Part shown: positions 7,912 through 15,886 of the stretch, one piece after another
How positions within the stretch are numbered: position 1 is the stretch's first letter
Layout of the letters: each line of letters starts with the position of its first letter
From: Pelomonas sp041914785
GTDB lineage: Bacteria; Pseudomonadota; Gammaproteobacteria; Burkholderiales; Burkholderiaceae_C
Length of the DNA: 32,038 bases
Direction: 5' to 3'
Assembly (NCBI GenBank): GCA_041914785.1
Contig: JAYSCT010000050.1
Location: 1-32,038 of the forward strand
Position numbers and translations under genes: made by a program
Notes under the pieces: generated by a model
What the model saw: the letters and a program-made list of their open reading frames with translations, nothing else
Databases searched by the model: none
What the model was told of the DNA's origin: nothing

Positions 7912-10149
7912 TCACGCGAAGCGGAACGGCAGCTCCCGCTGCCGCTGGCCGGTCAGCCGGGCCACGGCGTTGGCGAGCGCCGGCGCCAGCGGCGGCAGGC
8001 CCGGCTCGCCCATGCCCTTGGGCGGGTCCTGGCTGGGCACGATGCTGACGGTCATCACCGGCGGCGCGTCGGTGATGCGCGGCATGGCCATGTCGTAGAA
8101 GTTGTTCTGCTCCACGGCGCCGTCTTTGAACGTCACGCGGTGCGTCGGCATCGTCGTGCCCAGCGCCATGATGGCGGCGCCCTGCACCTGCGTCTCCACG
8201 GCCTTGGGGTTCACGCAGAGGTTGCAGTGCACGCCGGCGTGCACTTCCTGCAGCACCGGCTGGCGGTCCTTGCCCTTGCCCTTCAGGCTGGCGACGACGA
8301 CGTAGGCGACGACCGACTCGAAGCTCTCGTGCACCGCCACGCCCCAGGCCTGGCCGGCCTTCAGCTTGCGCTTGCCGTAGCCGCTCTTGTCGACGGCCGC
8401 CTGCAGCGCGAGGCGATGGCGCCCGGCCTTGGCGTTGCCTTCCATCAGCTTGAGCCGGTAGGCCACCGGGTCCTGCTTGGTGGCGAACGCGATCTCGTCG
8501 ACCAACGTCTCCATCACGTAGGCCGTGTGCGTGGAGCCGACCGAGCGCCACCACAGCACCGGCACGTTGACGTCCGGATGGTGCACGCTGAGGTTCATCG
8601 GGAACTCGTAGGGTTCGCGCATGCCCTCGGTGGTCGTGCCGTCCACGCCCTTCTGGTAGCCGAAGCCCTCCAGCGGCGAGCCCTTCAGGATGCTCTGGCT
8701 GACGATGCGGTGCTGCCAGCCGGCGATGTTGCCCTTGGCGTCGAAACCGATCTCGGCGCGGTGAACGGTCATGGGCCGGTAGTAGCCGGCCTTGATGTCG
8801 TCCTCGCGGCTCCAGATCACCTTCACCGGCATGGGCTTGCCGGCCTGCTGCAGGGCCACTGCGACGGCAGCTGCCTCGCGCGGCCATTCGCTCGCGGGCG
8901 TCGCCCGCCGGCCGAAGCCGCCGCCGGCCATCTGCACGTTGATCTGCACCTGCTCGGGCTTGAGGCCCACGGTCTTGGCCAGCGCCATCGCGTCCAGGCC
9001 CGGCATCTGCGACGCGAAATAGACGTCGCAGCGGTCGGCCTTCAGGTCCACCGTGCAGGCCAGCGGCTCCATCTGCGCGTGGTTCAGGTAGGGGAAGACG
9101 AAGTCGGCCGTGATCTTCTTCGGCGCCTTGCTCCAGGCGCTCACGTCGGCCTGGAACTCGGGCTTGGGCGCTGGCGTGCCGGGCGTCTTCGCGAGCGCCA
9201 GGTATTGCTTGGTCAGCGCCGCCGTGTCGGGCTTGCCGACGCCGGCCAGATCCCAGTCCACCTTCAGCGCATCGCGGCCCTTCTTGGCGGCCCAGTAGCC
9301 GCTGGCGACCACCGCCACGCCCTGGCCGCCGCGGTCCAGCGGCACCGGCAGCACGGCCTTCACGCCCTTGACCTTCAGCGCCTCGGTGGCATCGAGCTTG
9401 GCGATCTTGCCGTTGAACACCGGCGGGCGCTGGATGACGGCCACCGCCATGCCGGGCAGCTGCACGTCCATGCCGTAGGCCTGCGTGCCGGTGCTCTTGG
9501 CCTGGCTGACGACCAGGCCGGTGGGCTTGCCGATGAGCTTGAAGGTCGACGGGTCCTTCAGCGTCACGGTCTCGGGCACCGTGCCCTTCATGGCCGCGTC
9601 GAAGAACTCGCCGTAGCCGGCGCTCTTGCCGCCGCCCGAGATGACCCCGTTCTCGGCCTTCAGCGACGACGCCGGCACGCCCCAGCTCTCGGCGGCGGCG
9701 GCCACCAGCATGGCCTTGGTGCGGGCGCCCAGCTCGCGGTACTGCTGGTAGCTGTTCTTCACCGAGTTGGAGCCGCCGGTCAGGTGCATGCCGAACAGCG
9801 GGTCCACGTAGGCGCCCTTCTGGTCGCCGAAGCCGGTGCGCACCTTGCTCCAGTCGGCCTCCAGCTCCTCGGCGCAGATCATGGCCAGGCCGGTCTCGAT
9901 GCCCTGGCCCATGTCCATGCGGTTGCACAGGATGGTGGTGGTGCCGTCACGGGCGATGGTGATGAAGGCCAGCGGCTGCTCGGTGGGCTTGGTGCCGGCC
10001 TTGGGCGCCTGCGCGGCGGCGGTGCCGGGCACGACATTCAACATGGCCAGGCCGACGGCGCCGCCGACGGTGGTGGTGACGAAGCTGCGGCGGGACAGGC
10101 CGCCACGAGCCTGGGTGAGGGCCTGGTCGATGCGACGTGGGTTCAGCAT
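7912..10149 (-). CDS. Molybdopterin-binding large subunit of a periplasmic xanthine-dehydrogenase-family hydroxylase (isoquinoline 1-oxidoreductase beta / aldehyde oxidoreductase type)
   Basis: The product is 745 residues. A Tat signal (S19-R20-R21-S-F-V, then a hydrophobic stretch to about residue 47) indicates export of the folded cofactor-bearing enzyme. The molybdenum pocket motif AGGGFGRR lies mid-protein, and GMGEPGLPPLAPA near the C-terminus provides the catalytic glutamate typical of the family. It hydroxylates an N-heterocycle or aldehyde; the substrate cannot be read from sequence. GAGGAGAA just upstream of ATG 10149 is a strong RBS, and the iron-sulfur subunit gene ends ten bases upstream, so they form one operon. 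Unlike three-subunit members there is no FAD subunit, and no cytochrome c or XdhC-like maturation gene is adjacent. Confidence 0.93.
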   Translation of the reverse strand: MLNPRRIDQALTQARGGLSRRSFVTTTVGGAVGLAMLNVVPGTAAAQAPKAGTKPTEQPLAFITIARDGTTTILCNRMDMGQGIETGLAMICAEELEADWSKVRTGFGDQKGAYVDPLFGMHLTGGSNSVKNSYQQYRELGARTKAMLVAAAAESWGVPASSLKAENGVISGGGKSAGYGEFFDAAMKGTVPETVTLKDPSTFKLIGKPTGLVVSQAKSTGTQAYGMDVQLPGMAVAVIQRPPVFNGKIAKLDATEALKVKGVKAVLPVPLDRGGQGVAVVASGYWAAKKGRDALKVDWDLAGVGKPDTAALTKQYLALAKTPGTPAPKPEFQADVSAWSKAPKKITADFVFPYLNHAQMEPLACTVDLKADRCDVYFASQMPGLDAMALAKTVGLKPEQVQINVQMAGGGFGRRATPASEWPREAAAVAVALQQAGKPMPVKVIWSREDDIKAGYYRPMTVHRAEIGFDAKGNIAGWQHRIVSQSILKGSPLEGFGYQKGVDGTTTEGMREPYEFPMNLSVHHPDVNVPVLWWRSVGSTHTAYVMETLVDEIAFATKQDPVAYRLKLMEGNAKAGRHRLALQAAVDKSGYGKRKLKAGQAWGVAVHESFESVVAYVVVASLKGKGKDRQPVLQEVHAGVHCNLCVNPKAVETQVQGAAIMALGTTMPTHRVTFKDGAVEQNNFYDMAMPRITDAPPVMTVSIVPSQDPPKGMGEPGLPPLAPALANAVARLTGQRQRELPFRFA

Positions 10150-10159
10150 GTCGTTCTCC

Positions 10160-10615
10160 TCAGGCCAGGGCCGCCGCGGCCGCGTGGATGGCGGCGCGGA
10201 TGCGGGTGTAGGTGCCGCAGCGGCAGATGTTGCCGGCCATGGCTTCGTCGATCTGCGCGTCGGTGGGCTTCTTGTTGGCCTTGAGCAGCGCCGTGGCGCT
10301 CATGACCTGGCCGCTCTGGCAGTAGCCGCACTGCGCCACGTCGTGGGCCACCCAGGCGGCCTGCACCGCCTGGCCGACCTTGTCACCCGCCAGGCCTTCG
10401 ATGGTGGTCACCGGCGCCTGGACGCTGGAAATGGGGGTCATGCAGGCGCGCACGGGGCTGCCGCCGACGTGCATGGTGCAGGCGCCGCACTGGGCGGCGC
10501 CGCAGCCGAACTTGCTGCCGGTGAGCTGCAGTTCCTCGCGCACGGCCCACAGCAGGGGCATGTCGGGGTCGGCGTCGAGCGAAACGGCTCGGCCGTTCAC
10601 GTTCAGGTTGATCAT
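10160..10615 (-). CDS. [2Fe-2S] small subunit of the molybdenum hydroxylase
   Basis: The product is 151 residues, the usual length of IorA/CoxS-type subunits. The plant-ferredoxin-like N-terminal cluster uses C38, C43, C46 and C58 (GCGAAQCGACT...AC), and the C-terminal four-helix cluster uses C96, C99, C131 and C133 (QCGYCQSG...ICRCGTY). It passes electrons from the molybdenum centre in the partner subunit to an external acceptor. It has no export signal and would travel out with the Tat-signal-bearing partner, as is known for this family. GAAGGG lies six bases before ATG 10615. The 78-base gap to the kinase gene upstream is enough for its own promoter. Confidence 0.95.
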   Translation of the reverse strand: MINLNVNGRAVSLDADPDMPLLWAVREELQLTGSKFGCGAAQCGACTMHVGGSPVRACMTPISSVQAPVTTIEGLAGDKVGQAVQAAWVAHDVAQCGYCQSGQVMSATALLKANKKPTDAQIDEAMAGNICRCGTYTRIRAAIHAAAAALA

Positions 10616-10693
10616 GGGGGGCCCTTCGGGTGTGGGAAGCGGGCGACTCTAGCCAGAAGCCGCGTCCCAGTACATCACTCGGACTTGTTGACC

Positions 10694-13060
10694 CTAGGAG
10701 CGGGCGTACTTCGCCAGCGCCTGCACCAGCGCCGCCAGGCTGAGCGGCTTCGTCAGGTGCGCGTCGCAGCCGGCGGCCAACGACTGCTGCTTATCGGTGT
10801 CGAAGGCATTGGCCGTCAGCGCGACGATGGGCGTGCGCGGTCGGCCCTCGGCGGCCTCGATGGCGCGCCACTGCCGCGTGGCGGCCAGGCCGTCCAGCAC
10901 CGGCATCAGCATGTCCATCAGCACCAGGTCGAAGCGGCTCTCGCGCAGCGCGGCCAGCGCCTGGGCGCCGTTGCGCACGCGGGTGATGCGGTGGCCCAGC
11001 GGCGCCAGCATGCCCTCGATGACCAGCACGTTGACGTCGTTGTCCTCGGCCAGCAGCAGCGCCAGCGGCCGCGACGGCGCGACGCGCTCGGCGCGCACGT
11101 CGGCCAGTTCGTCGCGCGGCGGCCGGGCATCGGGCAGGTCCAGCGTCACGTCGAAACAGCTGCCCTCGCCGGGCGCGCTGCGCACCGCGACGTCGCCGCC
11201 CATCAGCCGCGCCAGGCTGCGCGTGATGGACAGCCCCAGGCCCGTGCCACCGAACTCGCGGGCGATCGACGCATCGGCCTGCTCGAAGGGCTGGAAGATG
11301 TGCTCCAGCCGGTCCGGCGCGATGCCGATGCCGGTGTCCTGCACGCGGATGTGCACCCGCCCCTCGTCGTCCCGCGACAGCTCCACCGTGACGCCACCCT
11401 GCTTCGTGAACTTGATCGCGTTGCCGACGAGGTTGGTGACGATCTGCGCGACGCGCTGCGAGTCGCCCAGCACCCAGCCTGTGGCCTCCGTGCGCGCGAA
11501 CACGCGCAGCCACAACCCCTGGCCCTGGGCGCGTTCGCGCTGCAGCTCCAGCTGCAGTTCGACAAGGTCGATGAGGCTGAACGGCTGCGAGGCCAGCTCC
11601 ATCCGGCCGCTCTCGATGCGGGCGTTGTCCAGCAGGTCGTTGATGAGGGCGAACACCTGCCGGCCGGCGTGGCCCAGCACCTCCACGTAATGCGCCTGCT
11701 CGGGCCGCAGCGGCGAGCGGGCCAGGATGTCGGAGAAACCCAGCACCGCATTCATCGGCGTGCGCATCTCGTGGCTGACCTGGGCCAGCAGCTCGGTCTT
11801 GGCGCGGCTGCGTGCCTCGGCCAGCTCGCGCTCGCGCGTCAGCTCGCGTTCGCGGGCGCGGGTCCGGCGCTCGCGCTCCACGGCGGTGGCCAGCAGCGCC
11901 AGCGCCAGCGCGTACAGCGCCGGCGCCGCCAGCGGCAGCACGCCCAGCCGCACGCCGCCCCAGGCTGCCAGCGCGATGCCGGCTACCGCCAGCCCGGCCG
12001 CCAGTGCCTGCCGGCGCAGCCACAGCGGCAGCGTGGCCAGCGCCAGCAGCAGCGCCGCCAGCGCCCAGGCCGCGGCGCCGCGCTCACGCAGCAGCGGTGC
12101 GGGTTCCGCCCCCAGCGCCTCGAACAGCGCGGCGTTCAGCGCCGTGCCGCTGAGCCGGCCCTCGGGCACCATGACCTCGTCGGCGAAGAAGGCGCTGCTG
12201 CCGACGAAGACGCTGCGGCCGGCCAGCTGCACCGCGAGGTCGGCGTCGTCCGACTCGCCCAGGGCGGCACGCATCAGCCGCTGCCAGCTGACGCGCGGCA
12301 GTTCGCCGCCGCCGGGCGGCAGGCGCAGCCGCAGCCGGGCCTGCTCGTCCACGGGCCAGCGGCGCGCGCCGGCGATGAGGTCGCCGCCCTCCAGCCGCCA
12401 GCCCGGCGCACCGTCGGCCCGCAGCCGCGCGGCCAGCGCCAGGCTGGGCAGCGAGCGGCCCTGCACCTGGTGCAGCAGCGGCAGCCGGCGCAGCAGGCCG
12501 TCGTCATCCAGGCCGGCCGAGATGACGCCCAGGCTGCCGCGCGCGCTCAGCGCGTCCAGCAGCGGGTCGGCCGGCATCGTCAGCCCGGCCCAGCGCTGGC
12601 CCGCCGGCGCGCCGCCCACGCGCTGCAGCGCGGCCTCCTCGGCCGCGGACATGGGCGCCAGCTCCAGCGCCGCGCGCTGGCTGGCGGCCAGCCCCGCGGC
12701 GGCCAGCACGACGGGCGGCGAACCCGCCAGCGCCTTGGCGAAGCGCGCATCGCCGTCGCGCGGGCCGGCAAAGACGATGTCCATGACCACCAGCCGCGCG
12801 CCGGCCTGGCGCAGGTAGTCCAGCATCAGCGCATAGACCTCGCGCGAGTACGGCCACTCGCCCAGCGGGCCGCGCAGCGCGCGCAGCGACGCGTCGTCGA
12901 TGTCCACGACGACGCTGCCGGCAGGGCCCGGTGCGGGCGCGGCGGCGCGCACCAGCAGGTCGCCGAAAGCGCGGTCCACGCGCGGCTGCGCGCCGAGCAG
13001 CGTCAGCGCGCCCCACAGCAGCAGCGCCGCGGGCAGGGCGAGCCAGGGCCAGCGCTTCAA
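10694..13060 (-). CDS. CHASE2-domain hybrid sensor histidine kinase with C-terminal receiver
   Basis: The product is 788 residues. A first membrane segment (residues 6-23) leads to a periplasmic CHASE2 sensor domain (about 30-300: VVDIDDASLRALGPWPYSRE-like region and later strands). Three clustered membrane segments follow (about 315-385), then a charged coiled coil, HisKA with phosphoacceptor H430 in SHEMRTPMNAVLGFSDIL, HATPase with NLVGNAIKF, DTGIGIA and GGTGLGLSI boxes, and a receiver with phosphoacceptor D716 (LVLMDMLMP) and the late AHLTKP lysine. The start must be TTG 13060: it overlaps the FecR stop as TTGA and is the only start that keeps the first membrane helix. No separate output regulator is adjacent. 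Confidence 0.92.
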   Translation of the reverse strand: MKRWPWLALPAALLLWGALTLLGAQPRVDRAFGDLLVRAAAPAPGPAGSVVVDIDDASLRALRGPLGEWPYSREVYALMLDYLRQAGARLVVMDIVFAGPRDGDARFAKALAGSPPVVLAAAGLAASQRAALELAPMSAAEEAALQRVGGAPAGQRWAGLTMPADPLLDALSARGSLGVISAGLDDDGLLRRLPLLHQVQGRSLPSLALAARLRADGAPGWRLEGGDLIAGARRWPVDEQARLRLRLPPGGGELPRVSWQRLMRAALGESDDADLAVQLAGRSVFVGSSAFFADEVMVPEGRLSGTALNAALFEALGAEPAPLLRERGAAAWALAALLLALATLPLWLRRQALAAGLAVAGIALAAWGGVRLGVLPLAAPALYALALALLATAVERERRTRARERELTRERELAEARSRAKTELLAQVSHEMRTPMNAVLGFSDILARSPLRPEQAHYVEVLGHAGRQVFALINDLLDNARIESGRMELASQPFSLIDLVELQLELQRERAQGQGLWLRVFARTEATGWVLGDSQRVAQIVTNLVGNAIKFTKQGGVTVELSRDDEGRVHIRVQDTGIGIAPDRLEHIFQPFEQADASIAREFGGTGLGLSITRSLARLMGGDVAVRSAPGEGSCFDVTLDLPDARPPRDELADVRAERVAPSRPLALLLAEDNDVNVLVIEGMLAPLGHRITRVRNGAQALAALRESRFDLVLMDMLMPVLDGLAATRQWRAIEAAEGRPRTPIVALTANAFDTDKQQSLAAGCDAHLTKPLSLAALVQALAKYARS

Positions 13061-14682
13061 AGCACGGGCACGAGCAGCAGCGGCAGCAGCCACAGCCAGC
13101 GCGGGGCAGGCACCTCGATCATCTGCGTCTGGCCCCACGGCCCGGCGGCGCCGGCCGCGTTGACGCTGCGGGCATGCAGGAAGTACTTGCCCCAGGACGG
13201 CTTGGGCATCGCGATCTCGGGCTTGTCGGTCGCGAGACGCCGCACGTCGGCGCCGTCGAACGCCTCGGTCTTGCTCCATTCCAGCTCGTAGCGGGCGACG
13301 CCCTTGTGGGCGCGCCAGCGCAGCTTGAGCTGGTCGCCGCTGAGGTCGGGCTCGGCCGGCGGCGGCGCGGGCGGCGGGGGCTGGATCTCGAAGGTCTGCG
13401 CATCGCCGAACGGGCCGGCGCGGCCACCGGCCTCCACCGACGCGATGCGCCAGTGGTAGGCGCCATCGGGCAACTTCGCCTCGAAGCCGGCGGCGCCGAG
13501 CGGTGGCGGCTGCAGCACGAGGTCGGTGAAACCGGCGTCGCGCGCGACCTGCAGGCGCACGTCGGGCGCGGCCGTGTTGCGCGTCCAGGCCAGCGCCATC
13601 GCGCCGTTGTAGCTGACGGCGCCCGGCGCCGGCGACTGGATGAACGGCGGCTCGGGGCGGGCCTGCAGCGCCACGTCGGCATCGGCGGCCGCGCCTTCCT
13701 GGCCACGGGCGTCGATGGCGCGCACGCGCAGCGTGTAGTCGCCGTCGGCCAGCTCGCGCGCCTCGTCCCAGGCGGCGGCGGGCTCGCTGACGCGGGCGTC
13801 CAACAGCAGGCGGTCGAAGTCGCCCTTCGGGAACAGCTGGGCCCGCCACGCCACGGCGCCGGCCGGCGACGCGGCCCAGGCCAGACGCAGCGGCAGGCGC
13901 TCGGCGGTGCGCGGCAGCGCGCCCAGGTCGGGCGCCGGCAACAGCGGCGCAACGCTGCGCGCCGTGCCCTCGGCCAGCAGGCCCTGGCCGGCAGCGACGT
14001 CGGGACCCAGGCCGTCGGCATGGACGGCGCCGCTGAGCACCTGCAGGCGGCTTTGCGCGCCGGCCGCCTGCACGCGGAACTCGGTGCCGCGCACGCCCAG
14101 GTTGACGTGCGGCGTGCGCAGCTCGTACAGCGGCACGCGCTGCGCGTTGGGCGCCACGCGGCTGTCGGCGCCGCCCTTGGACAGGCCCAGCCGCACGGCG
14201 GGAATGGCGCCGCGGCCCAGCACCATCAGCTGCTCCAGCGTGACCTCGCTCTCCGGCGGGATCAGCAGCCGCGAGCCGTCGGCGAAGCGCAGCGACGCGC
14301 TGGACTGGGTGCCGGTGCGGATGACATCGCCGCTCTGCAACGACGCACCCGCGGCCAGCGCCTCCGCGGCCGCGCCACGCTGGCGCTGCACGCTGCCGCG
14401 CACGAACGTGGCTTCGGCGACGCTGGCCTCGCGCTTCAACCAGGCGATGGGCATGCGCAGCGTGCTGCCGGGCCGCAGGCGCAGCGGGTCGGGCACGCGG
14501 TTGAGCTTCTGCAGGTCGCGCCAGCTGCGCGGCGCGGTGAGCCAGGCGTCGGTCAGCGTGATCAGCGTGTCGCCGGGCTGGATGACGTAGCGCCAGTCGG
14601 CATCGGCCGCCTGCGGCTGCGCGCCCGCCGCACCCGCCAACGCCAGCACGCCGGCGGCCAGCCAGAGCCTCAGTCCGTTCAT
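13057..14682 (-). CDS. LysM-FecR domain protein, exported, partner of the CHASE2 kinase
   Basis: The product is 541 residues. It has a Sec signal peptide (1-21), a LysM peptidoglycan-binding domain (about 30-80: YVIQPGDTLITLTDAW), a FecR domain (about 90-190: GDVIRTG..SSASLRFADGS and TPHVNLGVRGTEF), then several fibronectin/Ig-like repeats with VRAID and YHWRIASV strands. The extreme C-terminus is a short hydrophobic tail (PRWLWLLPLLLVPVL) that may anchor it in the membrane. The layout suggests a periplasmic cell-wall-associated sensor or scaffold. The stop overlaps the kinase TTG start, so the two are made together, and FecR-CHASE2 pairs are known in Proteobacteria. ATG 14682 has a GGGAGGG RBS just upstream. 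Confidence 0.88.
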   Translation of the reverse strand: MNGLRLWLAAGVLALAGAAGAQPQAADADWRYVIQPGDTLITLTDAWLTAPRSWRDLQKLNRVPDPLRLRPGSTLRMPIAWLKREASVAEATFVRGSVQRQRGAAAEALAAGASLQSGDVIRTGTQSSASLRFADGSRLLIPPESEVTLEQLMVLGRGAIPAVRLGLSKGGADSRVAPNAQRVPLYELRTPHVNLGVRGTEFRVQAAGAQSRLQVLSGAVHADGLGPDVAAGQGLLAEGTARSVAPLLPAPDLGALPRTAERLPLRLAWAASPAGAVAWRAQLFPKGDFDRLLLDARVSEPAAAWDEARELADGDYTLRVRAIDARGQEGAAADADVALQARPEPPFIQSPAPGAVSYNGAMALAWTRNTAAPDVRLQVARDAGFTDLVLQPPPLGAAGFEAKLPDGAYHWRIASVEAGGRAGPFGDAQTFEIQPPPPAPPPAEPDLSGDQLKLRWRAHKGVARYELEWSKTEAFDGADVRRLATDKPEIAMPKPSWGKYFLHARSVNAAGAAGPWGQTQMIEVPAPRWLWLLPLLLVPVL

Positions 14683-14712
14683 GTGAGCCCTCCCACTCCC
14701 CTGCAGGAAGGC

Positions 14713-14727
14713 GCATGGTAGCCATGC
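14713..14727. promoter_or_regulatory. Perfect inverted repeat in the fecR/membrane-protein divergent region
   Basis: GCATGG-TAG-CCATGC is a perfect 6-bp dyad in the centre of the 78-base divergent intergenic region, a position suited to an operator shared by both genes. No consensus promoter boxes are clear. Confidence 0.35.
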
Positions 14728-14760
14728 CCGAGAATGCCGCGGGCTTTTCGAGGAGGGTCC

Positions 14761-15042
14761 ATGGTTGCGTTCCCGGACTTCGTTGCCTGGCTGCGCCGGC
14801 ACCGCGGGGCCTGCTTCGCGCTGATGACGCTGGGCTTCATCGCCTTCGGCCTGCTGACGCTGGACCTGGTGCGCATCGTCAGCGCCAACGCGGCCTTCCT
14901 CGCCGACAACGGCTGGCAGGGCCTGGGCGACGGCGGCCTGCGTCAGCTGCTGGAACTGCTGGCCAGCTGCGTGGGCGCGATGGCGGCGTGGCTGCTGTTC
15001 AAGGTCTGCGAGACGGTGCTGGTGCAGTCACTGACGCGCTAG
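14761..15042 (+). CDS. Small two-helix inner-membrane protein of unknown function
   Basis: The product is 93 residues. It has two predicted membrane helices (about 18-38 and 62-82) separated by a polar loop with NGWQGLGDGG, and a basic N-terminus (WLRRHRG), suggesting both ends are cytoplasmic. ATG 14761 follows AGGAGG by four bases, a better start than the upstream in-frame ATG at 14734. It is divergent from the FecR gene. Its last 15 bases overlap the convergent TetR gene's end. I do not recognise the family. Confidence 0.75.
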   Translation: MVAFPDFVAWLRRHRGACFALMTLGFIAFGLLTLDLVRIVSANAAFLADNGWQGLGDGGLRQLLELLASCVGAMAAWLLFKVCETVLVQSLTR

Positions 15043-15735
15043 CGCCGCCTGCACGTCCTCGCGCAGCCGGCGCAGGCGCTGCAGCTCGCGGTCGGGCGCT
15101 TGCAGCGCCGGCCACAGCAGCGCGACGAGGTCGCGCGCGCTCTGTGCCACATCCATCTGCCGGCCGGTGATGACCACCTCCCACAGCATGTGTTCCATGG
15201 GACCGAACACCAGCGAACGCAGCAGCCGCAGCGGGATGTCCTGCCGCACCTCGCCGACCTGCTGGCCGCGGGCCAGCAGGTCCATCAGCGGCGCGGTGTA
15301 GCGGCGCTGCAGCTCGACAAAGCCTTCGCCGAGGTCCTGGCCTCCCTGCCCGGCATCCTTACGCCCTTCCGACAGCACCAGTGCGCACAGCCCCGTGCCC
15401 TGGACGAGGAACAGCCGCAGATGGGTCAGCACGACGAACTCCAGCTGCTCGCGCACCGGCGCCTCGCGCGGCAGGCCGGCCTCGATGGCGGCGATGATCT
15501 CGTCGTACCAGTCCTGGATGACGCGCACGCAAAGCTCGCGCTTGCCGCGGAAATACGTGAACACCGTGGCCTCGGAGATGCCCAGCCGCTGCGCGATCTC
15601 GGTGGTCGTCGCGCGCTCGTAGCCGCGCTCGGCGAACACCTCGCGGCCCACACGCAGCAGGTCGCGCACGCGCTGCTCGGCCTTGGGGCCGGCGGGCGAG
15701 CGGCGCTGGGGAGGCGTGGCGGCGAGCGAGGTCAT
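15028..15735 (-). CDS. TetR-family transcriptional regulator, probable regulator of the liu array (LiuQ-like)
   Basis: The product is 235 residues. An N-terminal TetR HTH (about 25-75) shows the pattern REVFAERGYERATTTEIAQ then RLGISEATVFTYFRGKREL, followed by an all-helical ligand-binding domain. The gene is divergent from liuB, with a palindrome between them. Known comparative work describes a TetR-type regulator, LiuQ, for leucine/isovalerate genes in Burkholderiales; position supports that identity here, but sequence alone does not prove it, and a PsrA-like or FadR-like role is possible. Its expected effector would be an acyl-CoA of the pathway. The final 15 bases overlap the convergent small membrane-protein gene. 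Confidence 0.88.
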   Translation of the reverse strand: MTSLAATPPQRRSPAGPKAEQRVRDLLRVGREVFAERGYERATTTEIAQRLGISEATVFTYFRGKRELCVRVIQDWYDEIIAAIEAGLPREAPVREQLEFVVLTHLRLFLVQGTGLCALVLSEGRKDAGQGGQDLGEGFVELQRRYTAPLMDLLARGQQVGEVRQDIPLRLLRSLVFGPMEHMLWEVVITGRQMDVAQSARDLVALLWPALQAPDRELQRLRRLREDVQAALARQ

Positions 15736-15758
15736 GGCGGCCGCATTCTGCGCAATTT

Positions 15759-15773
15759 TTGAGTATTACTCAA
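15759..15773. promoter_or_regulatory. Candidate TetR operator (perfect palindrome)
   Basis: TTGAGTA-T-TACTCAA is a perfect 7-bp dyad around one central base. It starts 24 bases upstream of the TetR start codon and ends 113 bases before liuB, a typical place for a regulator that controls both itself and the divergent operon. It is AT-richer than its surroundings. Confidence 0.55.
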
Positions 15774-15780
15774 GTCGGCG

Positions 15781-15809
15781 TTGCATCCATATTCCCACTG
15801 GATTATTCT
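15781..15809 (+). promoter_or_regulatory. Possible sigma-70 promoter for liuB
   Basis: TTGCAT (15781-15786) and TATTCT (15804-15809) are separated by 17 bases and lie just downstream of the candidate operator. The -35 box is a poor match and the -10 box matches 4 of 6 bases, so this is tentative. The predicted 5' leader of about 70 bases contains the hairpin at 15852. Confidence 0.35.
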
Positions 15810-15851
15810 TGCGCGCCTCAAACGGCTCACGAGGCCGTCATTCAATAAATT

Positions 15852-15873
15852 GAGCCTTGCTTAATCAAGGCTC
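15852..15873 (+). promoter_or_regulatory. Hairpin in the liuB leader next to the RBS
   Basis: GAGCCTTG (15852-15859) and CAAGGCTC (15866-15873) form a perfect 8-bp stem with loop CTTAAT. It ends three bases before the GGGAGA ribosome-binding site of liuB. The flanking TCAATAAATTGA (15842-15853) is also a perfect palindrome. Either an operator or an mRNA element affecting initiation is possible; there is no U-tract, so it is not a terminator. Confidence 0.45.
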
Positions 15874-15886
15874 GCCGGGAGACACC

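Noticed and set aside
8140..10284. Long + strand open frame opposite the molybdenum hydroxylase large subunit
   Set aside because: Histidine/leucine/glycine-rich nonsense translation, fully antisense to a gene with clear catalytic motifs.
9836..13291. Very long open frame on the + strand (over 1100 codons) opposite the molybdenum hydroxylase and kinase genes
   Set aside because: It lies antisense to three well-supported genes, has low-complexity Ala/Arg/Gln/His-rich translation and no domain; it is a by-product of high GC at third positions.
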